Assembly (NCBI RefSeq): GCF_030122845.1
Contig: NZ_CP126084.1
Coordinates: forward strand, 1,054,001 to 1,118,000
From: Paenibacillus woosongensis
GTDB lineage: Bacteria; Bacillota; Bacilli; Paenibacillales; Paenibacillaceae
Direction of reading: 5' to 3'
Length of the DNA: 64,000 nt
In this document: positions 1 to 8,535 of the stretch, one piece after another
Numbering within the stretch: the first letter of the stretch is position 1
Layout: each line of letters starts with the position of its first letter
Notes under the pieces: generated by a model
What the model saw: only the letters and a program-made list of their open reading frames with translations
What the model was told of the DNA's origin: nothing
The model's database searches: none
Position numbers and translations under genes: made by a program

Positions 1-1
1 T

Positions 2-895
2 AAAGATAACGTGCTGCCGGGCGGACTTGATACGTTCACCTATGAAGATAAGACCTATGCCATTCCTGTCTTATTCAGCGGCGTATCGCTCTGGTATAAT
101 AAAGAGATATTCGCTGAGAATGGCTTGACTCCGCCTGCGACGTATGATGAACTTTTAAGTGTGGTAGATCAGTTGAACGCGAAGGATATTACGCCGATTA
201 CGATCGCCGGCAAGGAACGCTGGCCGATGCTGCACTGGTTCTCTTATCTGGCTCAGCGGGTCGGTGGAACGGAGCCGTTCGAGAAGGCCAAAAACGGGGA
301 AGCCGATTTCACGCAGGACAGCTTCGTACAAGCCGGGGAGATGCTAAGAGAGCTGGCCATTGACAGAAAGGGATTTGTAAACGGATTCCTGGGACTTGAT
401 TATGCCGCTGCGGAATCGCTGTTCGTTAACGAACGTGCGGCGATGTATTTGCAGGGAGAATGGGCGATGGAAGCGTTTTTGAACGATGAGTTTGCGGAGA
501 AGGTAGGTTTCGTGCCGTTCCCTGCGGTCGATGGCGGCCAAGGCAGCATCAACGTGTATCAAGGCGGCTTCGGCGTAGGCATGGCGATCTCGTCCAAGGC
601 GGATCAGGACGCGGCTTATACCGCGATTCGTTTCCTGTCCAGCCCGGAGCAGAGAAAGGAAATTTACGAAGGCGCTAACATCAGCCCGATGAAAAATCCT
701 GGCCTCGACGATTCCAAGATGCATCCGCTCGCTTATGAATACGATAAGTCGATCAGTGACAATCTGGAAGGCTTCTTCGGCTACTACGACCAGACGCTTG
801 ATGCGAGACGGGCTGATCAATTCCTGGATCTGATGGGCGCCATCGTCGGCCAGAGCAGCAATGATGTGAAGGAAGAATTGGCGAAGATTAAGTAA
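2..895 (+). CDS. ABC transporter sugar-binding protein (3' part)
   Basis: This is the C-terminal part of a family-1 extracellular solute-binding protein, the lipoprotein that captures a sugar outside the membrane and delivers it to an ABC permease. The frame is open from base 2, so the start, signal peptide and lipobox lie to the left of the window. Visible family features are the segment VSLWYNKEIFAENGL, the hinge and lobe region with aromatic residues suited to stacking on sugars (GKERWPMLHWF), and GEWAMEAFL. About 297 residues are present, whereas the family is usually 420-450. The next genes are a beta-xylosidase and a polyol dehydrogenase, so xylo-oligosaccharides are the likely ligand; this is inferred from context. 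No permease genes follow, so they are probably upstream. Family call secure, ligand tentative. Confidence 0.9.
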   Translation, partial: KDNVLPGGLDTFTYEDKTYAIPVLFSGVSLWYNKEIFAENGLTPPATYDELLSVVDQLNAKDITPITIAGKERWPMLHWFSYLAQRVGGTEPFEKAKNGEADFTQDSFVQAGEMLRELAIDRKGFVNGFLGLDYAAAESLFVNERAAMYLQGEWAMEAFLNDEFAEKVGFVPFPAVDGGQGSINVYQGGFGVGMAISSKADQDAAYTAIRFLSSPEQRKEIYEGANISPMKNPGLDDSKMHPLAYEYDKSISDNLEGFFGYYDQTLDARRADQFLDLMGAIVGQSSNDVKEELAKIK

Positions 896-906
896 GGGCG
901 GCGAAA

Positions 907-1172
907 CTATAAGTTGAACTAAAGAATGGATGCAGGCAGGGGAGAAAAATGGTTCCGAAGAGTGAAAGCTTCCTGAAAGAAAGCTGCTCTGGGCGCATAA
1001 GCTTGTGACCGCTTTGAGGCTGCCTCGGGAGCATCCGCTCGGGGTCGCCTTTGAGCCCCTGTTTTCTCCCTCTTATGAATCCATATCATTCAAGAAATCT
1101 GGGAGAAACAGCGATCGTAGGCACAACATTTTTCGTACTTGCCCACATCCATCTCAAACGTTCAACTTATAG
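907..1172. mobile_element. MITE-like element with terminal inverted repeats
   Basis: A 13-base sequence, CTATAAGTTGAAC, at 907-919 returns as its exact reverse complement at 1160-1172. The similarity continues inward for about 20 more bases with mismatches (both ends contain ATGGATG followed by GGCA), so each terminal repeat is about 33 bases long. The 266-bp interior has no convincing gene. It is too short for a transposase and fills the otherwise empty gap between the binding-protein gene and the xylosidase gene. No target duplication is obvious. It may be a non-autonomous transposon relic or a dispersed repeat; copy number in the genome would decide. Confidence 0.5.
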
Positions 1173-1244
1173 ATTTCCAAGAAGAAGTTGTACCGTGAAA
1201 GCTGCAGGGATGCAGACAACTAGAACGAAGTGGAGGAAAATGTG

Positions 1245-2852
1245 GTGTCTGAAATTATCAATCCGATTTTGAGAGGATTTAACCCGGATCCATCGATCAT
1301 TCGGGTCGGCGATGATTACTATATCGCGACTTCAACGTTTGAATGGTTCCCGGGGGTCCAGATCCATCATTCCCGGGATTTAAAAAATTGGCAGCTCATC
1401 GGTCATCCGCTGAGCCGGACGAGCCAGCTTGATATGATGGGGAATCCCGACTCCGGCGGAGTATGGGCGCCTTGCCTAAGCTATCATGATGGAACATATT
1501 ATTTAATATATACCGATGTCAAAAGCCATATGGGGCCGTTCAAGGATACGCATAACTACCTGGTTACAGCGAAGGATATCCGCGGCCCATGGTCGGAGCC
1601 GGTCTACCTGAACAGCAGCGGCTTCGATCCATCGATGTACCATGAAGAGGACGGCACAAAATGGGTGCTTAACATGGTCTGGGATCACCGCAAAGGGAAA
1701 AACCACTTCGGCGGCATCGTCATTCAGCAATATTCGGAAGAGGAGCAGCGGCTGGTTGGGCCGATCCACAATATTTTCCGGGGAACACCGCTGGGTTTGA
1801 CGGAAGGTCCGCATATTTATAAGGCCAACGGCTATTATCATCTGATGACAGCGGAAGGCGGAACCCGGTACGGCCATGCCATCACGATGGCGCGTTCGGC
1901 TACGCTGCTCGGCACTTACGAGGCCGACCCGAACGGTCCGCTGCTGACCTCGGCGGATCGCCCGGAAGCGGCGCTGCAGCGGGCAGGCCATGGCAGCCTG
2001 GTGGAGACGCAGCATGGCGAGCTGTATGTCGTGCATCTGTGCGGACGGCCGCTGCGGCCATCGATGTGCTGCACGCTCGGCCGCGAGACGGCCATTCAGA
2101 AGGTGGAATGGTCGGAGGACGGCTGGCTGCGCCTGACGACGGGCGATCATGAGCCGCAGGTTCAGGTGGCGGGGCCGAGCCTGCCGGAGCATCCTTTTGC
2201 GCCAGAGCCGGAGACCGAGCATTTCGACGATGGGGGGATCAGCCGCCATTTCAGCACACTGCGCGAGCCGCTTGCTGAAGCATGGGCGTCGCTGAAGGAG
2301 CGCCCGGGTTATTTGCGGCTGAGAGGCCGGGAGTCGCTGTATTCGCATCACCGCCAAAGTCTGGTGGCGCGCCGGCAGCAGTCTTTTCTCGTGGAAGCGG
2401 AGACCGTCGTTGAATTTGCACCTGACACCTACCAGCAGATGGCCGGTCTGATCTATTACTACAATACGAAAAATTATTATTACTTACAGATCAGCCATGA
2501 TGAACAATTGGGCAAATGCCTAGGCATTATGTTGAGCGACCGCGGCGTCTACGACGAACCTCTGGAGGCGCCGGTCTCCATCGAAGGCTGGGAGCGCTGC
2601 TATATGAAAGCAGTCATTCGCTACGAGTCGCTGCGCTTCTATTATTCCCGCGACGGGGAAGAGTGGCTCGCAATTGGCGGAGAAATGGACGCGACCAAGC
2701 TCTCGGACGAGAACGCGGAGCTGGTCAAGGACGGCATTGCCCTCGATCAGGGCTTTACCGGAGCTTTTATCGGCATATGCGCTCAGGATTTGAGCGGCCG
2801 CCAGCTCCATGCCGATTTCGATTATTTCACATACCGTGAGCTGGACGAGTAG
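1245..2852 (+). CDS. xynB: GH43 beta-xylosidase
   Basis: This is a cytoplasmic glycoside hydrolase of family 43 that removes xylose from xylo-oligosaccharides. Counting from the chosen start, the five-bladed propeller begins with GFNPDPS (general base Asp15). It then shows SGFDPSM (pKa-modulating Asp128) and LTEGPHIYK (general acid Glu187). The C-terminal 200 residues fit the beta-sandwich domain seen in XynB-type enzymes. The length of 535 residues matches B. subtilis XynB, and there is no signal peptide. The frame opens at GTG 1230, but the GGAGG at 1232-1236 is placed correctly for GTG 1245, giving an N-terminus (M)SEIINPILRGF that is typical of the family. It lies downstream of the sugar-binding protein and upstream of the dehydrogenase. 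Confidence 0.93.
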   Translation: MSEIINPILRGFNPDPSIIRVGDDYYIATSTFEWFPGVQIHHSRDLKNWQLIGHPLSRTSQLDMMGNPDSGGVWAPCLSYHDGTYYLIYTDVKSHMGPFKDTHNYLVTAKDIRGPWSEPVYLNSSGFDPSMYHEEDGTKWVLNMVWDHRKGKNHFGGIVIQQYSEEEQRLVGPIHNIFRGTPLGLTEGPHIYKANGYYHLMTAEGGTRYGHAITMARSATLLGTYEADPNGPLLTSADRPEAALQRAGHGSLVETQHGELYVVHLCGRPLRPSMCCTLGRETAIQKVEWSEDGWLRLTTGDHEPQVQVAGPSLPEHPFAPEPETEHFDDGGISRHFSTLREPLAEAWASLKERPGYLRLRGRESLYSHHRQSLVARRQQSFLVEAETVVEFAPDTYQQMAGLIYYYNTKNYYYLQISHDEQLGKCLGIMLSDRGVYDEPLEAPVSIEGWERCYMKAVIRYESLRFYYSRDGEEWLAIGGEMDATKLSDENAELVKDGIALDQGFTGAFIGICAQDLSGRQLHADFDYFTYRELDE

Positions 2853-2959
2853 ATATCAAGCTGTGGCCGGTTAGCTAAGGTAGACGAGAAATAGATCCGA
2901 ACAGGATTTGCTATTGGAGAGCCGGATAGGCAGAATTTTAGGCTAAGGGAGAGCTGACT

Positions 2960-4021
2960 ATGTCGAACAATATACCGAATGTAATGGATGCAGCTGTACT
3001 GAACAAACCGATGGATATCGAAATCAAACAGGTGCCGGTTCCAAGTATTAAAGAGGATGAGGCATTGGTGAAAGTGTACTGTATCGGGGTATGCGGCTCC
3101 GATGTCCATTATTACGAGCATGGGCGGATCGGCCGTTATGTCGTAGAAAAGCCGATCATTCTTGGCCATGAGCTGGCCGGGGAAGTGGTGCAGATCGGAG
3201 CGAAGGTAGCGAACGTCTCCGTCGGCGACCGGGTCGCCGTAGAGCCGGGAGTGGCTTGCGGGCGCTGCGAATACTGCAAATCGGGGCGCTATAATTTATG
3301 CCCGGACGTCGTCTTCATGGCCACTCCTCCGGTGGATGGAGCCTGGGCGGAATACGTTGCCGTGCGCAGCGACTTTCTGTTCCGGCTGCCGGATGAGATG
3401 AGCTTTGAGCAGGGGGCTTTGCTGGAGCCGCTGTCGGTGGGCATGCACGCGATGATTCGCGGCAAGGTCAGTCCGGCGGATCGGATGCTTGTGACAGGAC
3501 TCGGCCCGATCGGACTCCTGGCGATTCAGGCTGCGAAAATTTACGGCGTCACGGAAATTTATGCGACGGACGTCGTTCCGTTCCGGCAGGAGCTCGCGCT
3601 CAAAATGGGCGTTACCGCGGTCATCGATCCTTCGAAGGAAAATTTGAAGGAGCGGCTCGCAGAGCTGACCGGCGGACAAGGTGTGACGGTCGTCGTGGAA
3701 TCGTCCGGTAACGGGCGGGCCATCGCGGATGCCTTCGGTGCCGTCAACCGCGGCGGGCGGGTTGTGCTGGTCGGCATGCCGGCAGCGTCGGAAATCCCGG
3801 TCGATATCAACACGATCATCGACGGGGAGATCGATGTATACGGATTGTTCCGTTACGCCAACACGTATCCGTCGGCTATTCAGGCTCTAAGCAAATCCGA
3901 TATTGATATCGAACAGGTCATTACGCATAAATATGAGCTTAAGGATATTAAAGAAGCGGTCGAAGTCGCGCGCACCGAGAAGGAAACGAGCATCAAGGTA
4001 ATGATTTATCCGAAGTTGTAA
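2960..4021 (+). CDS. Zinc-dependent polyol (xylitol/sorbitol-type) dehydrogenase
   Basis: This is a medium-chain, zinc- and NAD(P)-dependent dehydrogenase of 353 residues, the normal length for sorbitol/xylitol dehydrogenases. The catalytic zinc ligands are Cys45 (GVCGSDVHYYEHG), His70-Glu71 (GHELAGEV) and Glu156. The structural zinc is held by Cys100, Cys103, Cys106 and Cys114. The Rossmann motif is GLGPIG near residue 180. The CGSDVHYYEHGRIG segment is characteristic of the polyol branch (D-xylulose reductase or L-iditol dehydrogenase) rather than of ethanol dehydrogenases. A good ribosome site (AAGGGAGAG) precedes ATG 2960. Its position after a beta-xylosidase suggests interconversion of xylitol and xylulose, but the substrate cannot be fixed from sequence. 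Confidence 0.9.
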   Translation: MSNNIPNVMDAAVLNKPMDIEIKQVPVPSIKEDEALVKVYCIGVCGSDVHYYEHGRIGRYVVEKPIILGHELAGEVVQIGAKVANVSVGDRVAVEPGVACGRCEYCKSGRYNLCPDVVFMATPPVDGAWAEYVAVRSDFLFRLPDEMSFEQGALLEPLSVGMHAMIRGKVSPADRMLVTGLGPIGLLAIQAAKIYGVTEIYATDVVPFRQELALKMGVTAVIDPSKENLKERLAELTGGQGVTVVVESSGNGRAIADAFGAVNRGGRVVLVGMPAASEIPVDINTIIDGEIDVYGLFRYANTYPSAIQALSKSDIDIEQVITHKYELKDIKEAVEVARTEKETSIKVMIYPKL

Positions 4022-4039
4022 GCGGGCAGGCTGCCCGCT
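4021..4039 (+). terminator. Hairpin after the dehydrogenase gene
   Basis: AGCGGGCAG and CTGCCCGCT form a perfect 9-bp stem around a single base, directly on the stop codon. No T-run follows, so this may be an RNA-stabilising or partial-termination hairpin rather than a full intrinsic terminator. The kinase gene starts 39 bases later and may be co-transcribed. Confidence 0.35.
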
Positions 4040-4077
4040 TCAGCTATACCCCTTAGACCAGTCAGGAGGCAATAAAA

Positions 4078-5829
4078 ATGAGGCTGCTGAGCAAGATGGG
4101 TTTGGACAAGACGCGAGGCCAGATTTTCGTCGGGTTCATCGTCATGATGATTATCGTGTTGTCATTAACGGTCAGCAGCCTCTATTATTTGCTGTCAAAG
4201 GTGCAGAAGGAGAACGCCTCCCGCTATATCGATGAAATTGCGGAGCAGGCCAGCGGACGGCTGGAATCGCTGCTGAGCGAAATCAATGTTCTGACTTTGC
4301 AGCTTGCAATGGATGAGCGGGTCCAGGATCAGCTTGCCGATGAACTGCGGGGCGAAACTACAACCTATGACGAGAAAATGCAGCTGCGAAAAATTCTGAT
4401 CGATAAAACAGCATATTCGGAGACGATCCGGGAAATCGAGCTGTTCTCTGAGGAGAACAGCCTTTACCCGATTGTCGAGCAGAATATTGCTGCCCGGGTC
4501 GGTGAACGATACGTACGGGAGGCGAATGAAGCTCACCAGGTTGGCGCGATGATCTGGATAGGCCGCGACCCCCAGAATCCGGCGGATTTGCTGGCGGTCC
4601 GGCGGGTCAAGGTGGAGAAGCTGGACTACCAGAACGGGGGATATTTGGTCATTCGCATCAAGCCCTCCCTTGTTGACTTCATCAGCAGGGATGTCGCAAA
4701 AGCGAGGGGAAGCATCATGCGGCTGATCGATGCCGATGGCAACGAGATATCGCTGGCGGGAACTGAAGGCGCTGCGGCTTCATCTGATTCCCCGGAGGGG
4801 GATGCTATCAACAAGGCGGAGTATGTCACTGTGCAGCGGAAGATCAAAACGACCGATTGGCAGCTGGAGATTATGGTTCTGAAGACGGCTCTGACGGAGG
4901 AAATCCATTTTCTGCAGGATGTGCTCATCTGGGCCAGCGTTCTCAGCATCGTCGTATTCGCGGTCCTCTCCTATTACCTGTCTTTGTTGATTACGTCGCC
5001 AATCAAAAGGCTGACGAGGGTGATGCAAAAGGGCAAAGGCGGGAACCCGCAGGAGAATCCGGAGACGTACTTCAATCGTGAGGTTAATCTGCTCAACGTG
5101 AAATATAATCAAATGGTCCGGGAGATCAACCATTTGATCAAGTCGGTTTATGAGAAAGAGCTGATCAAAAGCAAAAGCGAAATCAAAGCGCTGCATTCGC
5201 AAATTCACCCGCATTTCCTGTTCAATACGCTGGATTCGCTATACTGGGCCCATATCCGCAAAGGGGATGACGAGTTGGCCCAGATGGTCATCCGGCTTGC
5301 CGATATGTTCCGCTACAGTATTCAATCGAGCGGGGAGGACGGCTTCGTTACTGTGGCCGAGGAGCTGGAGCAGATCAAGCGCTACGTCTATATTATGAAG
5401 ATGCGCTGGCATGAACGGCTGCAGGTCCACATTCATGACGACCCGGCCGTGCATGGGCTGAAAATTCCGAAGCTGACGATTCAGCCGCTGATTGAGAATG
5501 CGATTGTTCATGGCATTGAACCGCTAGAAAGCGGAGGAATCATTGAGCTCACGATTCGCGAGCGTGACGGGATTGTCTCGTTCCTCATCGCCGATAATGG
5601 TGTCGGCATGAGTGAAGCCGAGCTGGCGGACGTTCGGGAAAGGCTGCAGAATGATATGAATGTGGCGTTTATGTCCAGCGGCAAAGGCATTGGCATGTTC
5701 AATGTCAGCAAGCTGATTCAGTTCCATTACGGCCCCGATTACGGCATTCGCATCGAAAGCCGGCAAAATGGAGGCACCGTTGTTGAGGTGAGGATTCCTG
5801 CCGAGCAGGTTCAGGAGGAGGTGGATTGA
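4078..5829 (+). CDS. YesM-type sensor histidine kinase
   Basis: This is a membrane sensor kinase of 583 residues. A transmembrane helix lies at about residues 18-40, followed by an extracellular sensing region (about 45-280), a second helix near 282-305 and a HAMP linker (about 310-360). The kinase core has the LytS/YesM layout: SQIHPHFLFNTLDSLYW contains phospho-acceptor His379. The ATPase has the N-box IENAIVHGI, the G1 box DNGVGM and the G2 box GKGIGMFNV. A strong site (AGGAGGC) sets ATG 4078. It overlaps nothing and is followed after one base by its response regulator, so the pair is co-translated. By analogy with other Paenibacillus YesM/YesN pairs it probably senses xylo-oligosaccharide availability and controls the adjacent sugar genes; that role is inferred from context. 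Confidence 0.92.
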   Translation: MRLLSKMGLDKTRGQIFVGFIVMMIIVLSLTVSSLYYLLSKVQKENASRYIDEIAEQASGRLESLLSEINVLTLQLAMDERVQDQLADELRGETTTYDEKMQLRKILIDKTAYSETIREIELFSEENSLYPIVEQNIAARVGERYVREANEAHQVGAMIWIGRDPQNPADLLAVRRVKVEKLDYQNGGYLVIRIKPSLVDFISRDVAKARGSIMRLIDADGNEISLAGTEGAAASSDSPEGDAINKAEYVTVQRKIKTTDWQLEIMVLKTALTEEIHFLQDVLIWASVLSIVVFAVLSYYLSLLITSPIKRLTRVMQKGKGGNPQENPETYFNREVNLLNVKYNQMVREINHLIKSVYEKELIKSKSEIKALHSQIHPHFLFNTLDSLYWAHIRKGDDELAQMVIRLADMFRYSIQSSGEDGFVTVAEELEQIKRYVYIMKMRWHERLQVHIHDDPAVHGLKIPKLTIQPLIENAIVHGIEPLESGGIIELTIRERDGIVSFLIADNGVGMSEAELADVRERLQNDMNVAFMSSGKGIGMFNVSKLIQFHYGPDYGIRIESRQNGGTVVEVRIPAEQVQEEVD

Positions 5830-5830
5830 G

Positions 5831-6661
5831 ATGAGCATACCGGCGATCCTAGTCGTTGATGACGAATACAACACGAGAATGGGCGTGTCCTACACGCTGC
5901 AGCAATGGGGAGACGGCAAGATCGACATCGCCGCCGCGGAGAACGGGCAGCAGGCGCTGAACATGCTGCGGGAGCGGGAATATGATCTGCTCATCACCGA
6001 TATCCGCATGCCCCTTATGACGGGTATTGAACTGCTGGAGGCGCTGCGAAGGGAGAAAAACGAGATCGCAGCCGTCCTGCTTACCGGGTTCGCGGAATTC
6101 GAATACGCCCAGCAGGGCCTGCGGCTGGGAGCGATCGATTACCTGCTGAAGCCGGTGCAGCAATCCGAGCTCATCAAGATGGCCGAGAAGGCGCTAAACA
6201 AGGCCCGTCTGGCGAAAGAGCGAAGGAAGCGCCTGCAGCAGCATTTCGGTCAGCTTGAGCTAAGCGAAGCGGTTGCGGCAAATGGATGGCAAGGCCAGAC
6301 GAGCCAGAATCAAGACCCGCTTAGCCTGCATACGAGCAACGAGTATGTGATCAAAGCGGTTCAATACATCGACGAGCATATTTCCGATGTGCTGACGATC
6401 AAGGATGTGGCCCAGCAGGTTCATCTCAATCCAAGCTATTTCAGCGTGCTATTCAAGGAGGAAGCCGGTGTCACCTTCATCGATTATGTCACCCGACTTC
6501 GCATGAAAAAGGCCAAGGAGCTGCTGGAAGGCTCCAGTCTGAGCCTGGACGCCATTTCGGAGCAAATTGGATTGCAGACGACGAGCTATTTTATCCGCAT
6601 GTTCAAAAGGTTCGAAAACATGACCCCGAAGCAGTACCGCGATCAAATGAAGGTGAAATAA
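5831..6661 (+). CDS. Response regulator with AraC-type DNA-binding domain
   Basis: This is the partner of the preceding kinase. Residues 1-120 are a CheY-like receiver with Asp10/Asp11, phospho-acceptor Asp57 (LLITDIRMP), Thr85 and Lys107 (LLKPVQQ). Residues 172-274 are an AraC/XylS double helix-turn-helix (VHLNPSYFSVLFKEEAG, then SEQIGLQTTSYFIRMFKRF). The product has 276 residues, whereas the usual YesN regulators are around 500 because of a long middle region. This one joins receiver to DNA-binding domain by a linker of only about 50 residues. The start is set by AGGAGGAGG overlapping the end of the kinase gene. It is expected to bind upstream of the sugar-uptake genes. Confidence 0.93.
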   Translation: MSIPAILVVDDEYNTRMGVSYTLQQWGDGKIDIAAAENGQQALNMLREREYDLLITDIRMPLMTGIELLEALRREKNEIAAVLLTGFAEFEYAQQGLRLGAIDYLLKPVQQSELIKMAEKALNKARLAKERRKRLQQHFGQLELSEAVAANGWQGQTSQNQDPLSLHTSNEYVIKAVQYIDEHISDVLTIKDVAQQVHLNPSYFSVLFKEEAGVTFIDYVTRLRMKKAKELLEGSSLSLDAISEQIGLQTTSYFIRMFKRFENMTPKQYRDQMKVK

Positions 6662-6671
6662 TCGATTTATG

Positions 6672-6706
6672 CGCTGGAGAGGTACAACTCTCCGGCGTAT
6701 TTTTTT
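6672..6706 (+). terminator. Intrinsic terminator of the two-component operon
   Basis: CGCTGGAGAG (6672-6681) pairs with CTCTCCGGCG (6688-6697) in a 10-bp stem with one G-T pair, followed by a run of T. Confidence 0.9.
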
Positions 6707-6726
6707 GTTAAAAATTAAAAAGGGGC

Positions 6727-6772
6727 TTTACAGTAGTTTATCACTAGTGTACTATTCAACTATAACACTAGT
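6727..6772 (+). promoter_or_regulatory. Promoter with palindromic operator for the ABC/YtrA operon
   Basis: TTTACA (6727-6732) and TACTAT (6750-6755) are separated by 17 bp, a good vegetative promoter. Over and just after the -10 box lies an inverted repeat, ACTAGTGT (6743-6750) and ACACTAGT (6765-6772). This is the position expected of a repressor site. The operon's own YtrA-type GntR protein is the obvious candidate to bind it. Confidence 0.75.
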
Positions 6773-6788
6773 ACAAAGGAGTGGGATT

Positions 6789-7739
6789 ATGAGCATACAC
6801 GAACTAAAGACATATCCTACGGTGCTTTCGGTGAACCAGGTCAGCAAGAAAATCGGAGGCAAGCTGCTCGTGAATCGATTGTCCTTCGATATTCATAAAG
6901 GTGAAATCGTGGGGCTGCTGGGTCCTAACGGAGCGGGCAAGACGACGACGCTTCGGATGATCGTCGGGTTAATTTCCATGAGCGAGGGCGATATTTTTGT
7001 CATGGATAAGAGCATTCGCCGGAATTTCACCGAGGCGATTGCCCATATCGGCGGGATCATTGAGAATCCGGAGTTCTACCGGCATATGAGCGGCTATGAT
7101 AATTTGAAGCAGTATCAGCGGATGGCGGAGGGGATTACCGAGGAACGGATCATGGAAGTGGCGAAGCTCGTCGGGCTCGAGCAGGCGCTGCATATGAGGG
7201 TAAAGGCATACTCGCTCGGCATGCGCCAGCGGCTTGGCATTGCGCAGGCGCTGCTGCACCGGCCTTCGATCCTTATCCTGGATGAGCCGACGAACGGCCT
7301 GGATCCGGCAGGCATTCGGGAAATGCGGGATTATTTGAAGCAAATCGCCCGGGATGAGGGGATCGCGATTCTGGTCTCCAGCCATTTGCTGTCGGAGATG
7401 GAGCTGATGTGCAGCCGGGTCATTGTCATCCAGCAGGGCGAGCTCGTGACGGTGCGAAGCCTGGAAGAGCATCAAAGTGAAACAGAGTACGCCAAACTGA
7501 AGCTCCGGGTTGATGATGCCGTGCGGGCTAAGGAAAGACTGCAGCGGATGGAGGAAGTTATTATCACTGGCATAGCGCCGGAGAGCAGGGAAATCACGGT
7601 TACCGTTCGGGAACATTATATACCTCGCATGGTACAGGCACTGGGCGAGGAGCGGATCGGGCTGTACCGCATGGAAGAGAGCCGGGAATCGCTGGAAGAC
7701 GAATTCCTTAAATGGACGGGAGGAAATTACATTGCGTAG
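6789..7739 (+). CDS. ABC transporter ATP-binding protein
   Basis: This is a cytoplasmic ATPase that drives the membrane protein encoded next to it. It has Walker A GPNGAGKTT (residues 45-53), the signature YSLGMRQRLGIAQ, Walker B ILILDEPTNGLDP and the H-loop VSSHLLSEME. The roughly 80-residue C-terminal extension is typical of BcrA/NatA-type exporters of peptides or antibiotics. ATG 6789 is preceded by AAAGGAG and lies just downstream of the promoter; an earlier in-frame ATG at 6669 would put the terminator and promoter inside the gene, so it was rejected. The end overlaps the next start by 8 bases. The product resembles bacitracin/lantibiotic-type exporters, but the substrate is unknown. Confidence 0.9.
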   Translation: MSIHELKTYPTVLSVNQVSKKIGGKLLVNRLSFDIHKGEIVGLLGPNGAGKTTTLRMIVGLISMSEGDIFVMDKSIRRNFTEAIAHIGGIIENPEFYRHMSGYDNLKQYQRMAEGITEERIMEVAKLVGLEQALHMRVKAYSLGMRQRLGIAQALLHRPSILILDEPTNGLDPAGIREMRDYLKQIARDEGIAILVSSHLLSEMELMCSRVIVIQQGELVTVRSLEEHQSETEYAKLKLRVDDAVRAKERLQRMEEVIITGIAPESREITVTVREHYIPRMVQALGEERIGLYRMEESRESLEDEFLKWTGGNYIA

Positions 7740-8490
7740 CTTTGGTAAATTAGTGTGGAATGAATGGCTCAAAATGTTCAAGAAGCGCAGCTTCTTCGTG
7801 CCATATGCGATTATAGCAGCCTTCATTATTTTCTTGGCTTATATGACGCAATTTATGGGCGGATTGCAAAGCGTCCTGACGGCTCCGCAGTTTGCGCAGG
7901 CGGTTATCTCGAAGAATGGTCTTGGACAATTCCTTGTGATGCTTAGCATCATCTGCACGGCGGGCGTCGTCTCCAAGGAGTTCAGCGGCGGAACGATCAA
8001 GCTGCTGTTGATCCGTTCGGTAAGCCGCAGCAAAATTCTGGCTTCCAAGTATGCGATCGTGCTGCTGTATTCATTATCGCTAACCCTGTTCGCACTAATC
8101 GTCGGTCTGGTCACTGGCAGCGTAATGTTCGGCTTCTCAGACATGGCCGGGTTCGGCAATCTGTTCAGCGCCACTCTGTACCACGCTGCATTCATGGCCA
8201 TTTATGTGACCGCCGCGTTTATGTTCGGGACGCTAACCCGGTCGAGCGGAGCGACGATTGGCATCGGTATGACGCTGCTGATGCTGGAAGGGCTCGTCGT
8301 TGCCCTGCTGTCCAAATATTCGTTCGTGAAATATCTGCTGTTCACGAATGCCGATTTGTCGGTATATGCAAATGGCCGGCCGCCATTTGAGGGGATGACT
8401 ATGGCTTTTTCGCTCATCGTATTGGCTGTTTACATGTTCTTGTTTCTCGGGGCCAGCTTTGTTACGTTTAAGAAGCGTGATGTCGCCTAA
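7732..8490 (+). CDS. ABC-2 type membrane permease
   Basis: This is a hydrophobic partner of the preceding ATPase, with 252 residues and about six membrane segments. The first follows the basic N-terminus (FFVPYAIIAAFIIFLAYM), and others include SLSLTLFALIVGLVTGSVMFG and MAFSLIVLAVYMFLFLG. The segment SKEFSGGTIKLLLIRSVSR is the coupling-helix region typical of ABC-2 permeases that accompany BcrA-like ATPases. It starts at TTG 7732 inside the end of the ATPase gene, with GGAGGAAAT upstream, so the two are translationally coupled. Together they would form an exporter; the cargo is not evident. Confidence 0.87.
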   Translation: MRSFGKLVWNEWLKMFKKRSFFVPYAIIAAFIIFLAYMTQFMGGLQSVLTAPQFAQAVISKNGLGQFLVMLSIICTAGVVSKEFSGGTIKLLLIRSVSRSKILASKYAIVLLYSLSLTLFALIVGLVTGSVMFGFSDMAGFGNLFSATLYHAAFMAIYVTAAFMFGTLTRSSGATIGIGMTLLMLEGLVVALLSKYSFVKYLLFTNADLSVYANGRPPFEGMTMAFSLIVLAVYMFLFLGASFVTFKKRDVA

Positions 8491-8535
8491 GGGGCATAGC
8501 CCCATGGGATAGGGCGGAAAGGGGTACGACACATT

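Noticed and set aside
1051-1272. 73-codon plus-strand frame inside the inverted-repeat element
   Set aside because: Its start lacks a ribosome site, its composition is not protein-like and it runs out of frame into the xylosidase gene.
6969-7826. 285-codon minus-strand frame across the ABC ATPase gene
   Set aside because: It is a shadow of a conserved ATPase; no start site or motif.
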